Made by a program: the position numbers and the translations under genes
The notes under the pieces: generated by a model
The model's database searches: none
What the model was told of the DNA's origin: nothing
What the model saw: the letters and a program-made list of their open reading frames with translations, nothing else
In this document: positions 44,915 to 56,205 of the stretch, in pieces
How the letters are laid out: each line of letters opens with the position of its first letter
Numbering within the stretch: the first letter of the stretch is position 1
Source of the DNA: Craterostigma plantagineum
Lineage: Eukaryota > Streptophyta > Magnoliopsida > Lamiales > Linderniaceae
Length of the DNA stretch: 64,000 nucleotides
Reading direction: 5' to 3'
Assembly (NCBI GenBank): GCA_027422505.1
Contig: JAPQWV010000682.1
Span: forward strand, 1 to 64,000

Positions 44915-45870
44915 TGTGAGATTGTTTTTGTTTCTTTTTTATTTCTCCCCATTCGAGACTAGACTACTTCTAGGGATGGATGGAAATAACTTTCTCTTCT
45001 CAGATGATGGTATAAGCTTATGCTAGATTATTCGGTATTATATATAAATTTGGTTTATTGTATGGTGGATGGATCATATGTATCTGTTTAAATTTTAGTA
45101 TCACATATATTGTGTTGTAGTACCCCGTGTGAAAAATGAATGTATATGCTGATATTGTGTATTTGTGCTCCTGCCTTTGTTATATCATCTTCTGTCCAAA
45201 TTCAACAGTTGGGCTATAGCTAGTAATAGGAGTCATTTTTGCCATCCGTGCTATAGAACTTTGAATTCTAGAATTCTTGACAAGAAATATTCCTCAGTTT
45301 TGAAGTCCACAAGGTCAGATTGAATGCAATAGTTCTAATCTAACGAGAAAAAATTTCATGTAGCCAGAGAAGAGTTCTTATTTCTTTCATAGACTTGTTT
45401 CAATTTTTAAATTTGTTCGTCCTCTGTCGCCAAGATTTCCAAGTTCGTATCTTTTGATTGAGGAAATTATTATCTGCCATGTCCCATATACTGATTGATA
45501 TACTTAACCAAATCAAAATCCTATTCAAATCCCTAGACGGAGGAGGAAATCAAGAATTTTGAGGATGCGTTAGTAAAGGTACCAGAAAAGGAAGTGTCAA
45601 GGGATAAGGAAGGTAAGGAAAGTTTTTCCATATTTCGTTCAAAGTATTATTTATATATAGGTAGCAGAATCCTTGTGACGCGAGTCCACTCTGATTGATG
45701 ATGATTTCTATGTCTAAGGAGTCCACTCTGCTCAGTATATTAATATGAGTTCTGTTTGTTGAATTAGGTCATCTCTGCTCATCTCATTACATTTATGTTC
45801 TATGATATGCTGCTTATTTCTTGTTTTCCTTTCTTTCTTCTTCACCAACTGTTTGTCATCGAAGTTGCTC
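44915..45870. other. Region between tandem F-box copies
   Basis: 3' flank of the intact gene followed by a copy of its 5' flank (from about 45,415). No separate gene. Confidence 0.45.
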
Positions 45871-45872
45871 CA

Positions 45873-47480
45873 TATGGAAACCACTACTAGTGCTGAAATC
45901 TTAATGGAGGGCAGCGATGTATGATCTGTTGATGGAGATATTGTACCGTTTGCCCCCAAAACCCGTTCTCAGATGCAGATTCACGTCGAAGAGATGGAAC
46001 AACCTCGTCTACGATCCCTTCTTTCAGCTGACGTACGGCTAACTGAGAAGGAGCAACAAAACGATCAGCAGCGCTAATCCTCCGATAATCGCCTTGTTCC
46101 AAAAATTTAATCGGACAAATCAGATTCGCTTACCATTCAAGAACACCACCCATCATGTCCATCCTCCCTACTCACGGAAACCTCGATTTCCTAAAAAACC
46201 TGCCTCGTAGGCGAAATCTAGAACACTTGGTCAACTCCTCCAATGGTATTCTGCTCTTCAGCCAATATCGCGCGAATTGCAGCAATGGACCTGGGGAGTT
46301 GCACCTGCTGAACCCCGTGACTAAGAGGTGGATTACGGTCCCGCCGAACCCTAAAAACAGTTATTACCGCCAACTTCGGTCGCCTTGGCGTGCGAAGGCA
46401 TCACCACAGAAGTGCGTGGCAAGCTCGCGGCGAATTATATAGTCGTAAGGGTCGGGATACTTTCCGACGACGGCCCCACGATGGCGGTCGAGACCTACTC
46501 CTCGAAGACCCGAGAGTGGTGCGAGTCGACGATGGCGTGCACCGAGTGCGATCACATGTTCGAGAATCGGCTCGACCAGCCCTTGGTGTTGACGGCGTCG
46601 ACGTCGAGCTACAAGATTTTGATGTACGATCCCGAGGACGGGGACAACCACGTGCAGTTTGTCGGCGTGCCGTTTCCTTACAGGTTGGGTTGCAAATGAA
46701 TCAATTTTTTTTTTCGATTGAAGTGATTAGAAGAAATATATGGTATGAATTACGTTTCGTATGATGTATCGGTTGAACCAATGATAATGCTTTGGTAATA
46801 TTATGCATGCAACCCCTCCCCCCGAAAAAAGTTGATCATGTATGTCGTAAAACAGTTTACTTCATTCACTAGCTAGTACTTTTGCTTGCATTATTATTTG
46901 TTTCTTTTTAAAGACGTGCTTCTTAAAAAAAAAAGTACTCGAATTCAAATGTTCGCCAATATATTCGAATACATTATCAAATCAAATATAATACGGAGTT
47001 GATTTATTCGTTCCGTTTGCAACCTTACTTTCAGGCAAGACGACGATGATGTTGCGATTTCCACGGCTTACGGTCAATCGGCGGACGACGTTATGCTGTA
47101 CGGTTCTATTACAACGAAGAACATGGAGATATGGATGCTACCGAAGAAGGGTAAAGGAGGAGGGTACAAGCGCTCGACAACCATTAGAGATGGAGAGTGG
47201 GTGTTGCTGCGTTCGGTGGGCCTCGATTTCTTGTTGACGGAGATCAAAGAGGCGATGAGCGACTCGAACGTGTTTCGTCTGGCGATGAATACTCATTGGA
47301 ATCTGCGTTTGAGGCGTTTATTCCTTGCGATCCCCTCGTTGTCGTTCTCTTGTTTTAAGGACGATAGTTTACTATCGAATGGTGAGCGGTTCCGTCGAGG
47401 TGGCGAGGTGTCACGGTTTCCCTGTCAAGTATAAGAATTACATGTCCGTGTTGTGTCCGTATCGAGTCTCCCTTTCTCTC
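45873..47480 (+). pseudogene. Tandem F-box pseudogene with intron-like insert
   Basis: Close copy of 43,643-44,880. The frame breaks soon after the start (gatgtatgatctg) and again at about 46,060, 46,375 and 47,350, so no full protein is possible. Long stretches are still nearly identical to the intact copy, such as TTKNMEIWMLPKKGKG and FLLTEIKEAMSDSNVF. Between 46,684 and 47,034 it holds 351 bp with gt…ag ends and a T-rich 3' end. The insert is absent at the exactly matching point (ttacag/gcaaga) of the intact gene. Confidence 0.85.
46684..47034 (+). other. Intron-like insert present in only one F-box copy
   Basis: Starts gttggg and ends ctttcag, AT-rich, precisely between bases that are adjacent in the paralogue. 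It is either an ancestral intron lost cleanly from the intact gene or a gained intron. Confidence 0.65.
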
Positions 47481-47584
47481 TCCGTACAATTTGTAAGAAG
47501 AGATATTATCCGAGGAACTTTTCTTTGATGAATCTTATTGATTTACAGTTAATATGCTTGTTGAACCTTAGTAATACCTGTTAA

Positions 47585-47768
47585 AGAGGCGTTGGTCTAG
47601 TGGTCAAGGAGAAGGCTTTATGAATTTATGGGTTAGGTGGTCGAATCTTTCCTCCCACGAATTCTTGAGTAGTCCCCATGGGGTATTATTCAATGACTAA
47701 CGTGTTAGGTAAATTTGGGCGTGTGTACCTAGTCCCTAGGGGGACCCCACCGTGGGTTGCGATTAGAA
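47585..47768 (+). mobile_element. tRNA-derived SINE (Au-SINE-like)
   Basis: An A-box-like string (ggcgttggtctagtggtcaagg) and a B-box-like string (ggttaggtggtcgaatctttcc) are spaced about 30 bp apart as in a tRNA promoter. A non-tRNA tail follows (gtgtgtacctagtccctaggggg). No tRNA fold with an acceptor stem can be drawn. Family assignment is by resemblance. Confidence 0.65.
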
Positions 47769-48759
47769 ATAAACAATTTTGAGCCTATTATTTATGAAAT
47801 TGATTAGTTGAGTCGAATATCAATATGGGGTCTTTACACACAAATATTTCCTGTGAAAAAACTTGTAATTTAGTACCCTGTCAGCATTTTTTTATATGTA
47901 GATACTTAACAGAATAAATTTTTTTAGATAGGTAACCGATCCGCCGCAGGTACGCCATACAACACATTTGGGCACCCTATATCAACGTATTGTGGTACAT
48001 AGTACGTTTAGAAAATGGTACCCCGTATTAGCACATTTAGGTACGCCTTATTTACACATTAGGTGCGCCGAGGTACCCTATATTAACGTGTTATGATATG
48101 CAATACACACAGGAAGGTACGACATGACTGAAGAGACTGGTAAAAATTACATCGAGTACATATCCTTAAAAATTTCTGACATAGGCACTGATGTGTAAGT
48201 TTTATCCAAATAGGCATTATCTGCATACCCGTATAAATAATGAAAAATGTGACACCTTTATGTTGGATTTATTATATTTTGAAAAACAAAATGGTGGCAG
48301 CGAAGGAGCCAATCATGACTCATGAGGTTCTGTGTCAAACAAAACGGTTCTTTATTTCTATAACAAATATAAATGATATCAAATACGTCACTATAATCAT
48401 GGGCCATAGATTTCCCAACTCGCCACGGTTGGATGTAATCCCAAATTCCAAATTGATAAATTAGCCATTCCTGTCATTTAGCTAGGACGTAGCTGGTCGA
48501 TAGATATAATATACATACTGTCTTCGTAAATATTAAAAAAATTAAAAAATTCAACTACTATAGAATATGCTGTTTTATTTTATTTATCAATTGAAGAATC
48601 TGCATGGCGTCCACGTACTAGACCAGCAATGGCTAGCTTGTCTCCTTTGCTGCCACATGCAACCACCCCAATGAAATTAAAAATTGCATCTCAGTTATAC
48701 GACGAATATATTAATTCGCTCCCACATGTAAATTCAATTCTTGGGACAGAACATGTCCC
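47769..48759. other. Intergenic AT-rich DNA with short repeated words
   Basis: From 47,930 to 48,120 the words ggtac(g/c)cc and acgta/acacatt recur (ggtacgccat, ggtaccccgt, aggtacgcc, ggtaccctat), suggesting a degraded tandem or transposon end. No gene was recognised. Confidence 0.3.
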
Positions 48760-48767
48760 TATAAATA
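48760..48767 (+). promoter_or_regulatory. TATA box of DUF241 gene
   Basis: TATAAATA 74 bp before the start codon, in an AT-rich leader, a good position for a plant core promoter. Confidence 0.55.
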
Positions 48768-48833
48768 CACGAGCAGAATAATCAAAGCCAATAAGCCAAA
48801 GAACCAAAGCATAAAACAAAAGAAGCAATGTAA

Positions 48834-49742
48834 ATGGCGATTACTTCTCAAATCAAGTTAAGATCCATTAGCTTGCCTTCAAGATTGCGCCCCATCAACA
48901 ATCCCACTGACAGCGTAAACAGTGAGCTTAAAAAGCTCAGATCTTTCCAAGAATATTACTCATTACATCGTAGTACTGCAAGCTCTGAGTCCATTGAATC
49001 TAGGATTCTTGGACTTGTTCAACTCTACGATTCAATCCAAGAGCTTTTGAAATCTCAAGGTTCTCAGCAAGCACTTGTTTGTAGAGATGGGATCAAATCG
49101 CTCGAGGAATCGCTTGATCAATCCGTACAGATACTCGATACATGCAGCAAAACTAGAGATCTTCTTCTTACATTCAAAGAGAACGTTCATGCCCTTCAAT
49201 CCTCGATGCGCCGCAAGGCCATGGAGTGTAAGGATGATATCTCTGGGTATTTTAGCTTTAGGAAGAAGATGAAGAAAGATATAGCGAAGATAATCAAAAG
49301 CACAAAACGTTTTGATAGCAGTAGTACTTCTACTCCATCGACGAACGAAGATGGTCATGATGATGGTGATTTCATTACATTGGTTAAAGAAGTTTCTGGG
49401 ATTTCGAACGACGTCTTGAAGACTGTTTTGGCGTTCGTTTCTTGCTCGAAAGCCAAGCCTAGCGGAGGATGGTCTTTGGTCTCAAAGATGGCTCTTGCGA
49501 AATCTTCTGCTGTCGATGTGAATAGTATCAGTAATGAGGTTGAAAATGTAGATTTTTCTTTAATTTCTTTGCAAGAGAAGATGAGGCTAAACGTAGCAGG
49601 GATTAACGATGTGCGGACAGTTCAGACAAGTCTTGAAAGTGTCGTAGCCTCCATCGAAAGATTTGAGGGTGTATTAGAGAGATTGTTCAGGCAATTAGTT
49701 CACTGTAGGGTTTCGCTTCTTAATGTACTTACTGATCATTAA
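48834..49742 (+). CDS. DUF241 (BYPASS1-related) protein
   Basis: Intron-free gene of 302 codons, typical for the family. Conserved features in order: a basic N-terminus with RSISLPSRLRP (residues 10-20), ELKKLRSF (about 31-38), LVQLYDSIQELL (about 62-73), a central basic and coiled-coil segment (FSFRKKMKKDIAKIIKSTKR) and a C-terminal helix (SLESVVASIERFEGVLERLFRQLVHCRVSLLNVLTDH). Such proteins are plant-specific; the related BPS1 group limits a root-derived signal, but the function of this subgroup is not established. No transmembrane segment. Codon use and frame are clean. Confidence 0.9.
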   Translation: MAITSQIKLRSISLPSRLRPINNPTDSVNSELKKLRSFQEYYSLHRSTASSESIESRILGLVQLYDSIQELLKSQGSQQALVCRDGIKSLEESLDQSVQILDTCSKTRDLLLTFKENVHALQSSMRRKAMECKDDISGYFSFRKKMKKDIAKIIKSTKRFDSSSTSTPSTNEDGHDDGDFITLVKEVSGISNDVLKTVLAFVSCSKAKPSGGWSLVSKMALAKSSAVDVNSISNEVENVDFSLISLQEKMRLNVAGINDVRTVQTSLESVVASIERFEGVLERLFRQLVHCRVSLLNVLTDH

Positions 49743-50161
49743 GAAAATCTAAAGATCTTTTATTAATTCTTTTTTTCTAGATTTTAGTGAAAACTTGTAC
49801 TAATCAAGGACGGTGGTATACGGCTCCATATACACATGCATTGGTCTGTAACAATGATGTTCTCATAAAATTTTCCTTCATTACAGGCGAGTCCATGTTA
49901 TTAATCTCATCGTATGTCAAAAGCCCGACAGACTACGAACAACATGTGGGAAATGAAGTAACATATCATTGACTTTGTACTTAGCAACTTAATCCAAGAA
50001 TGAAACTTAATTAGAATTCCAAACAAAAGTTCGATCTATGTACGTAAAAGGGCATATTATAATAAAAAGGTTTTATCGAAAACGTCAGAAAACATTGAGA
50101 AAAAAATCAATTTTTTTTGTTTTAACCTTGCGCCATAGAAGAAATAGGAACCTTTTTTTCC
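49743..50161. other. Convergent 3' region between DUF241 and ADH genes
   Basis: AT-rich 3' flanks of two convergent genes; no other feature. Confidence 0.4.
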
Positions 50162-51978
50162 TCAAAGTTTAAGAAATGATTTCATTTTCTCCATCCAAAT
50201 CACACATCTAAGGCTCTTACCTTCGACTAACAGATCGAAAGCTCTATTTACGTCCTCGAAATCAACCTCGTGCGTCACAAACTTATCGAGCTCCAATTCC
50301 TTGTCGAGGTAACGCTTAGTGAGGATGGGTATGTCCGATTTTGGCTTTATGCCGCCGAAGAGAGAACCCATTATAGTCTTTCCGTGATGAAGCACTTCGA
50401 AGGAACTGAGCTTCAGTTGAGATCCAGGCTTATCTACTCCAAGAACTATCGTCTTTCCCCAACCCTGTAAGAAAAAAGAAAAAACACAAATGAATCGTTT
50501 AAAATTTTAACGTATATTCTATTGATATAAGAGACCTTTCTGCAGCTGGCGTAAGCTTCTTCGACCAACGAAGATTTTCCAACGCATTCGAAGCAATAGT
50601 CTGCTCCTCCATCCGTCATCTCAGAGATTATCTGCTTGAGTACATTATGTAAGAAATATATGAATTATACCAAGCATTTAGTTGATATATTTTAATGTAA
50701 TGAAAAGTATGATCGATTACCTCACTCAAGCGTTTCTCGCCGCAGCTTTTAGGATCGATGAAATCAGTCACTCCAAATTCTTTACCTAAGCATTTGAAAT
50801 CGAATTAGGGAAACAAACGTCGATAAACTTAATACGAGGTTCTTTTGTTCTCTCCTTACCAGTTTCGAATTTTTCTGGGTTCACATCGATGCCTATGATT
50901 CTCGAGGCACCGCATAATCTTGAACCCTCAGCAACCTTCGAAGCAATCTCTTCATCAATCCTAACATTGAAAAAAAAAATGAATAAAAAATCGTCAAGTT
51001 CTTACCGCTAATCCAATCGATCCCAGTCCGAATATCGCAACTGTTGACCCTTTTTCGACCTCTGCAACTTTCCAGGCAGCTCCAACGCCTGAACGAGAAT
51101 GTAATAAAATTAAACACATTTGCCTCATATTATCTAACAATACATAAGAGTATTTTTTTTTGCTCGATTAATCTCTAACCCGTCGAAACCCCACAGCTCA
51201 AAAGGCAAGCCCTATTAGGAGGAATCGAAGGTTCGAGTTTTGCAGCGTTAGAGACGTGAAGGACAGTGTATTCAGCGAAGCTCGACACAGAAAGAAAATG
51301 GTATAAAGTATCTCCTTTGAGGTCTGTGAATCTGCTAGTTCCATCGTGCATCCATGGAGAGACCTTAAACGGGAATTTCGAACATAAGTTGCTTTTCTTG
51401 GACATGCAATCTCTGCATTCCCCGCAATCTGACATGAAAACTGGGATCACTACGTCTCCTCTTACGAACTCAGTTACACCTTCGCCAATGCTCTCCACAA
51501 CAGTTTTTGGGTCCAGAAATTACAGCAGATTAGCCACAGATATGGAAGGAAAAAAAAAACAAAATTATGTAAGCACATCGTATGTTTACTACCCGACAGA
51601 TTCATGGCCCAGAATCCTCGGAAAACATCCTGGAAATTCCTGCACAAGAATCGAAGCAAATGGGGAAGCGAAAATGGTACAAAAGCAGCAATCTTGAACT
51701 AGATAAACATACTTTCAAGTTTAGGAAGGTGTAATCGCTGTAACAGAGAGAAGTGCATATGATCTTGACTCGGATTTCCTGGGATTTTGGTGGGTGGACG
51801 AATATTTCCTCGATCACAAGCGGCCCTCCTGCCTTTCTAGCCACCGCAGCTTTTCAAGTAGACACACAAAAGATGAGCTTATACAACATTCCAAGAAGAA
51901 CAGTAATTGAGCCTTACCTCGACACCTTATGGGTTTCCCTGCTGTTTCTTCAATGGAGTCAACTCTTGTGTTTTCCAT
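50162..51978 (-). CDS. Zinc-dependent alcohol dehydrogenase-like gene (MDR family), multi-exon
   Basis: Exons on the minus strand: 51,978-51,918 ([19 protein letters not shown]), 51,862-51,713 (ICTSLCYSD with the catalytic zinc Cys), 51,641-51,592 (RILGHES, zinc His-Glu), 51,508-51,180 ([15 protein letters not shown], the four structural-zinc Cys), 51,088-51,006 ([12 protein letters not shown]-binding), 50,928-50,865, 50,788-50,722, 50,631-50,537 and 50,466-50,162 (C-terminal domain, ending KSFLKL). Length and motifs fit plant ADH-like enzymes that oxidise alcohols with NAD. All splice sites look normal except the acceptor before VVESIGEGV, which lacks AG. A 33-base A-run lies 16 bp before the ATG in the sense strand. 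The gene is probably functional if that acceptor is used or is a sequence error. Confidence 0.85.
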
Positions 51979-51991
51979 TTTCTTATCTCTT

Positions 51992-51993
<2 letters not shown>

Positions 51994-52026
<33 letters not shown>
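51994..52026 (-). repeat. 33-base homopolymer in ADH 5' leader
   Basis: T33 on the plus strand, that is A33 in the sense strand, ending 16 bp upstream of the ADH start. It may be a retroposon tail relic or a homopolymer whose length is unreliable in the assembly. Confidence 0.85.
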
Positions 52027-52284
52027 CAAGCGTTAAGATTGGTGAGTGGAATTGGAAGTGAAACAATCTTGTTTATGGGCGGGATATAAAAAAGAGTGGT
52101 TGGTGAGAGTGAGACTACAAGACAATCTAAGCACCTGACTTGTTTAAACTTTAAAGTCATAGCTTTAATTAATATATTATTTCAAAGAAGAGACTAAAAG
52201 GTAAAGAGCAATATGGTTCTGATAATTCTTCGCCTTCATAAAGTTCAAGAATTTGAATCCATGATACGTAGAATCAAATCTAAT

Positions 52285-55200
52285 CTAATCACTCCATGGT
52301 GCATCGACGACCTTCGCCATGAACGCATACTTATCCACAGCTTCATCGATCTATAAAAAAGCCCAATACAGAAAAGGTGAGTTGAAAACCATTCTCATTG
52401 TTGTTGGAACGAAAAAGAAAAAAGAAAAACAGAAAGAAAATTTACAATTTTCTGGGTAGGCATTCCAGCGCCATGCCAGCTTTCTGTTCGATGCGTCCGA
52501 TGATGGGATTTGTCTGAGGGCTGTTCTCTAAGCTTGTACACAGAACATATTGCATCGTCTAGCGAGAAATTTAAAGAACTATACATCAGATTCATAATAT
52601 TCGTTTATATCGTTTTGCATGCAACTAAGATGCTACCGAATATTTGACAATGGGGGAAAGGATACTTACAGCCAAGAGCTTCAGGGAATGGAGTGGGACA
52701 ACTCTATCGTCGTGGTCGGCTGTTAAGAGCATGGTCGATGGATACTGAATGGTTTTATCAGAAGCTTTTTCGTCCCACGGTCTTTTTACGTTGTGCAACG
52801 GTGAGTACCTAATCCACCGAGTAAATACAAAAAAGAAAATCAGATCTTACGAACTTGAACAGCTTGGATCGATCGAATTTGATGTTATATACGTTAAAGA
52901 TGCTCACTTTATAAGCCAGTTGAACTCTTCTTCCTTATCAGAGCATCCATAGTCTGATGTCCATGCATGGCCTAGTTTGTTGGGAGGAAATATCGAAATG
53001 AAACCGAAAAATCTTTGAAAAATGAAGAAAAGAAAAGAAAAGAAAAGAGGGGAAGCCTTACCGATAGTAAATTTGTGAAACCTTAGCATGTCCATAACGC
53101 CAACATGAGCTAAAGCACATCCGAAAAGATCAGGCCTCTGCAAAACACAACAAGATGATGAATACAAATTGTGTTTAGAAAAGCGTGTGTGTGTGTGTGT
53201 GAGCACCTGATTAATGCAAGCTCCAACGAGCAAACCTCCATTGCTACCACCTTCGATGCAAAGCTTCTTAGGCTGCGTATAGCCAGCGGAGACTAAGTAC
53301 TCAGCAGCCGATATGAAATCGTCGAAGCAATTCTGTTTCTTCGAAAGTGCGCCAGCCTTGTGCCATTCTTCTCCGTATTCGCCTCCTCCGCGTATGTTTG
53401 CTATGCAGTAGACGACATCTAAGTGCTTCGCAAGAACGATACGCGTAGGAGTAAAATACGGTGTGATGCTGATGTTAAAGCCACCGTAACCGTAGAGAGA
53501 CAAGGGTGCGAACCATCGAGCGCCATGCCCTTTCTTGTGACTATGAATGTCGGGATTTTAGTGCCATCTTTGCTAGTAACAAAAACCTGAAAAAAGGGAT
53601 TGTACGTATAAAATCATTGATGGAAGTAACTATGATGGAGATGTAGATTTGATGGCTCGAAATTACCTGAGTGACTTCAAATTCAGACCTGTTAAAGCCA
53701 GGCACAACTATTTCTCTGAAGATTTTCATGTCCTCACCTTCGCTTTCCAAGTTGCACGCGTATATGATTCCTGGGAGAAGGAAGCTAGTGAAGCCGAGAA
53801 ATACTAGGTTGTCTTTACGCCTGCAAGATATCTCAGTAACTGAGCCAATATCCAGTGGCAAATTGCGCACGAGGGCACCAGTTTTCAAGTCTCTTATCTG
53901 CAGAACGTTCTTCACATCGCTCATGTAATTGACTACTATCTGATCTTTGTTTACCGCCGTGACAGATTCAAGAACGTCCTTATTAGCTTCAGGCAGCACT
54001 TCGGTCCAAGAACTAGGTTGTCTCAGATCGACGCGGACAAGCTTGTACCTCGGAGCGTCTTTATTGGTTCTGAATGTGAAAACCGTGTCGTCATTGGCTA
54101 CGTAGCTATAGTAAGCTTCGAATGAGTCGACGAGCTTCACAAAGGGGAGCAATTCGTTTGACCCTTTATAGCCTTCGAGGCCTTTGGGGAGGGTTGAGAG
54201 GTCACAGTAATAAATCTTGTCCACAGGGTCACAGTTTTCCGAGATATGCAGAAGAAGATACTGAAAGAAATAACAAACAAACAAACATTAAGTACACGCA
54301 AGCCGAAAACATATTCCCCGACAGTGACAATGTTTTATCGTATATTCATAACCTTCCCATCTTCTGTGACATAACCAGAACGTGTGTGTTTAGGATTGTC
54401 TGGGTCCCGCCAACATAAGACATCTTCGGACTGATCGGTGCCCAAGAAATGATAATACAGTTCATGATGTAAGTTCGCATGAGTCTCTGTTCCAGCGTCT
54501 AAATTATCTCCATCCCTTTAAAACAAACTAAAGAAGTAAGAACTGAGTAGAATTTACAAGCGACACTATCATTCACAACAATTTAGGCCAAAATTTCAAC
54601 ATGTTTTTCCCTTTTCTTGACTGGTCACAAAATGCCAGAAATTCGAAGACTTACAAAGGAGCGGGATAGCGGCTGTAGAAAAAACCTTTGCTATCATGTG
54701 TCCAACTGATACTAGAAAACTTCACCTGCAATTAGAAGATATAGCTTAATAATAAGTTCTTCACAGAAGCTCAGTAGCATGCATATTGAAGAAGGGTATC
54801 TTTACCCAAGAAATGGTATCGGGCTCTGTTCCTTTATCATCGATCCTCATAACTTTAACAGTGACCCAATCACTTCCACTTGAACTAGTGCCATAAGCCA
54901 GGTACTTGGCATCTTCACTAACTTCATACTCACTTAAAGCTACAGTCCCATCCTCGCTTAATGTGTTTGGATCGAGCAAAATCTCAGGTTCACCCTCCAA
55001 ACTATCCTGCAAAGACATTAAAACTCTGCTTCGAGACATGGGGACGCAATAAAAATACCAAATTTACAGTTCAAAGACGTAAAATCAAGAACCTGAACGT
55101 AAAGGACTTTCTGCGGCTGTAAGCCCGTATTGTGAAAGTAGAAGTACTTGTCGCCTGCCCTAAATGGAGCATTGTACTTCGGAAAATCAAATAACTCAGT

Positions 55201-55839
55201 AAGCTTTTCGCGGAGCTTATCCCTAATGTCACAAGTCTTCAGAACAGACTCTGTCAAATGCATTTGTTTCTCGACAAACTCCTTTGTCTCTGCAGAGTCA
55301 GGATCCTCTAACCTATCAACAGTAATTTTCGAATTCATCAATCAAATCTCATATACAGATAAATGTCAGCTGAAGATAAGTCCATCAGCAATGCATATGC
55401 CCACAGCTAAAAAAAGCATTACGACGGTAGCGAGCAACAGAAAATAATAAAACCCAATTGGATTGGAGTTCAATCCAACACAATTCAAACTAATGCAAGC
55501 GATAAATTAAAAGGTTTAAAGGGGACAAAACAAGCCGTTACCATCTATATGGTCAGCTACCATAACACCGTGATAATTCTCAACCACAGACTCGTCGCGG
55601 CGTGCCGAAGGATACGAAAGGGGTTCGTTGAACACTGAAACAGAGCCCATCTCCGAAGACGTCGATAAAGAAGGTGCGAGAAAACGTGGGTTATCTGCAA
55701 AGAGCTTCCTTGATTGTGTGCGTTTGTGGAGAAGTCTCAGAGAAGAAAAGAACGCATTTTTATCATTGCCAGTTGTGGATACAAGTCTAAGTAGGTGCGA
55801 CGATTTATATGGACTACAGAGTCTTGCGCACGAAAGCAT
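52285..55839 (-). pseudogene. Prolyl oligopeptidase gene with three single-base deletions
   Basis: Peptidase family S9A cleaves short peptides after proline. Multi-exon gene on the minus strand. Exon 1 (MGSVSVFNEPLSYPSARRDESV) starts at 55,650. An in-frame upstream Met at 55,839 adds 63 residues rich in Ser, Arg and Leu that could be a targeting peptide. The beta-propeller exons span about 55,330-53,640. The catalytic domain includes the Ser motif [10 protein letters not shown] (about 53,235) and Asp in [10 protein letters not shown] (about 52,715); the His in GHGAGMP lies near 52,473. Frame breaks from single missing bases occur at about 55,545 (after MVAD), 53,507 (before YGYGGF) and 52,477 (just before the catalytic His). 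Everything else is well preserved, so either a recent pseudogene or consensus errors. Confidence 0.85.
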
Positions 55840-56148
55840 TATTCTAAGTTCTATCAAAAGCCGAATCGATGAAATCATTTCATATAGATACCATATTACA
55901 GTCCGTTCCTTAATTTCCCCGAAATATTCTGATACGATACCGTAACTGCAAATATTGGTCTTTTCTAATTTTTTCCCCCTTTTTGGAGTTAACAAAGAAA
56001 TTGCAGTGGATTCTAGCGATGGGCCAAAGCGGATGAAACTATGTCGAAACAAAATCGTGACAAGAATCAGGTTTCCAAGAGTCATAATGATATCATAACG
56101 ACTTTATGATTTACCGTGCTAATAGATTGTTGGAAAAAAATCAAACAG
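55840..56148. other. POP 5' flank joined to response-regulator intron
   Basis: Upstream DNA of the oligopeptidase gene. Near 56,100-56,148 it changes into an intron end (branch-like gtgctaatag, then aaatcaaacag acceptor) for the response-regulator half that follows. Confidence 0.4.
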
Positions 56149-56190
56149 GCTGTGAAGTTCAATCTTGTCTTCAGCGATTACAACATGCCT
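56149..56190 (+). pseudogene. 3' half of a response-regulator receiver domain (fragment)
   Basis: After an acceptor (tcaaacag) at 56,148 the phase-0 codons read AVKFNLVFSDYNMPE, the beta-3 strand and phosphoacceptor Asp loop of a receiver. Joined to the 42.3-kb half, the distance from the second Asp of the acidic pocket to this Asp is 44 residues, as in CheY. The fragment is then cut by Athila LTR sequence at about 56,191. Confidence 0.6.
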
Positions 56191-56205
56191 GAGAGGTCTG
56201 TGAGA

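Noticed and set aside
47585..47660. tRNA gene
   Set aside because: A- and B-box-like words are present, but no cloverleaf or acceptor stem forms, and a SINE tail follows.
51266..51697. Plus-strand gene of 143 codons
   Set aside because: It is antisense to well-supported ADH exons with zinc-binding motifs.
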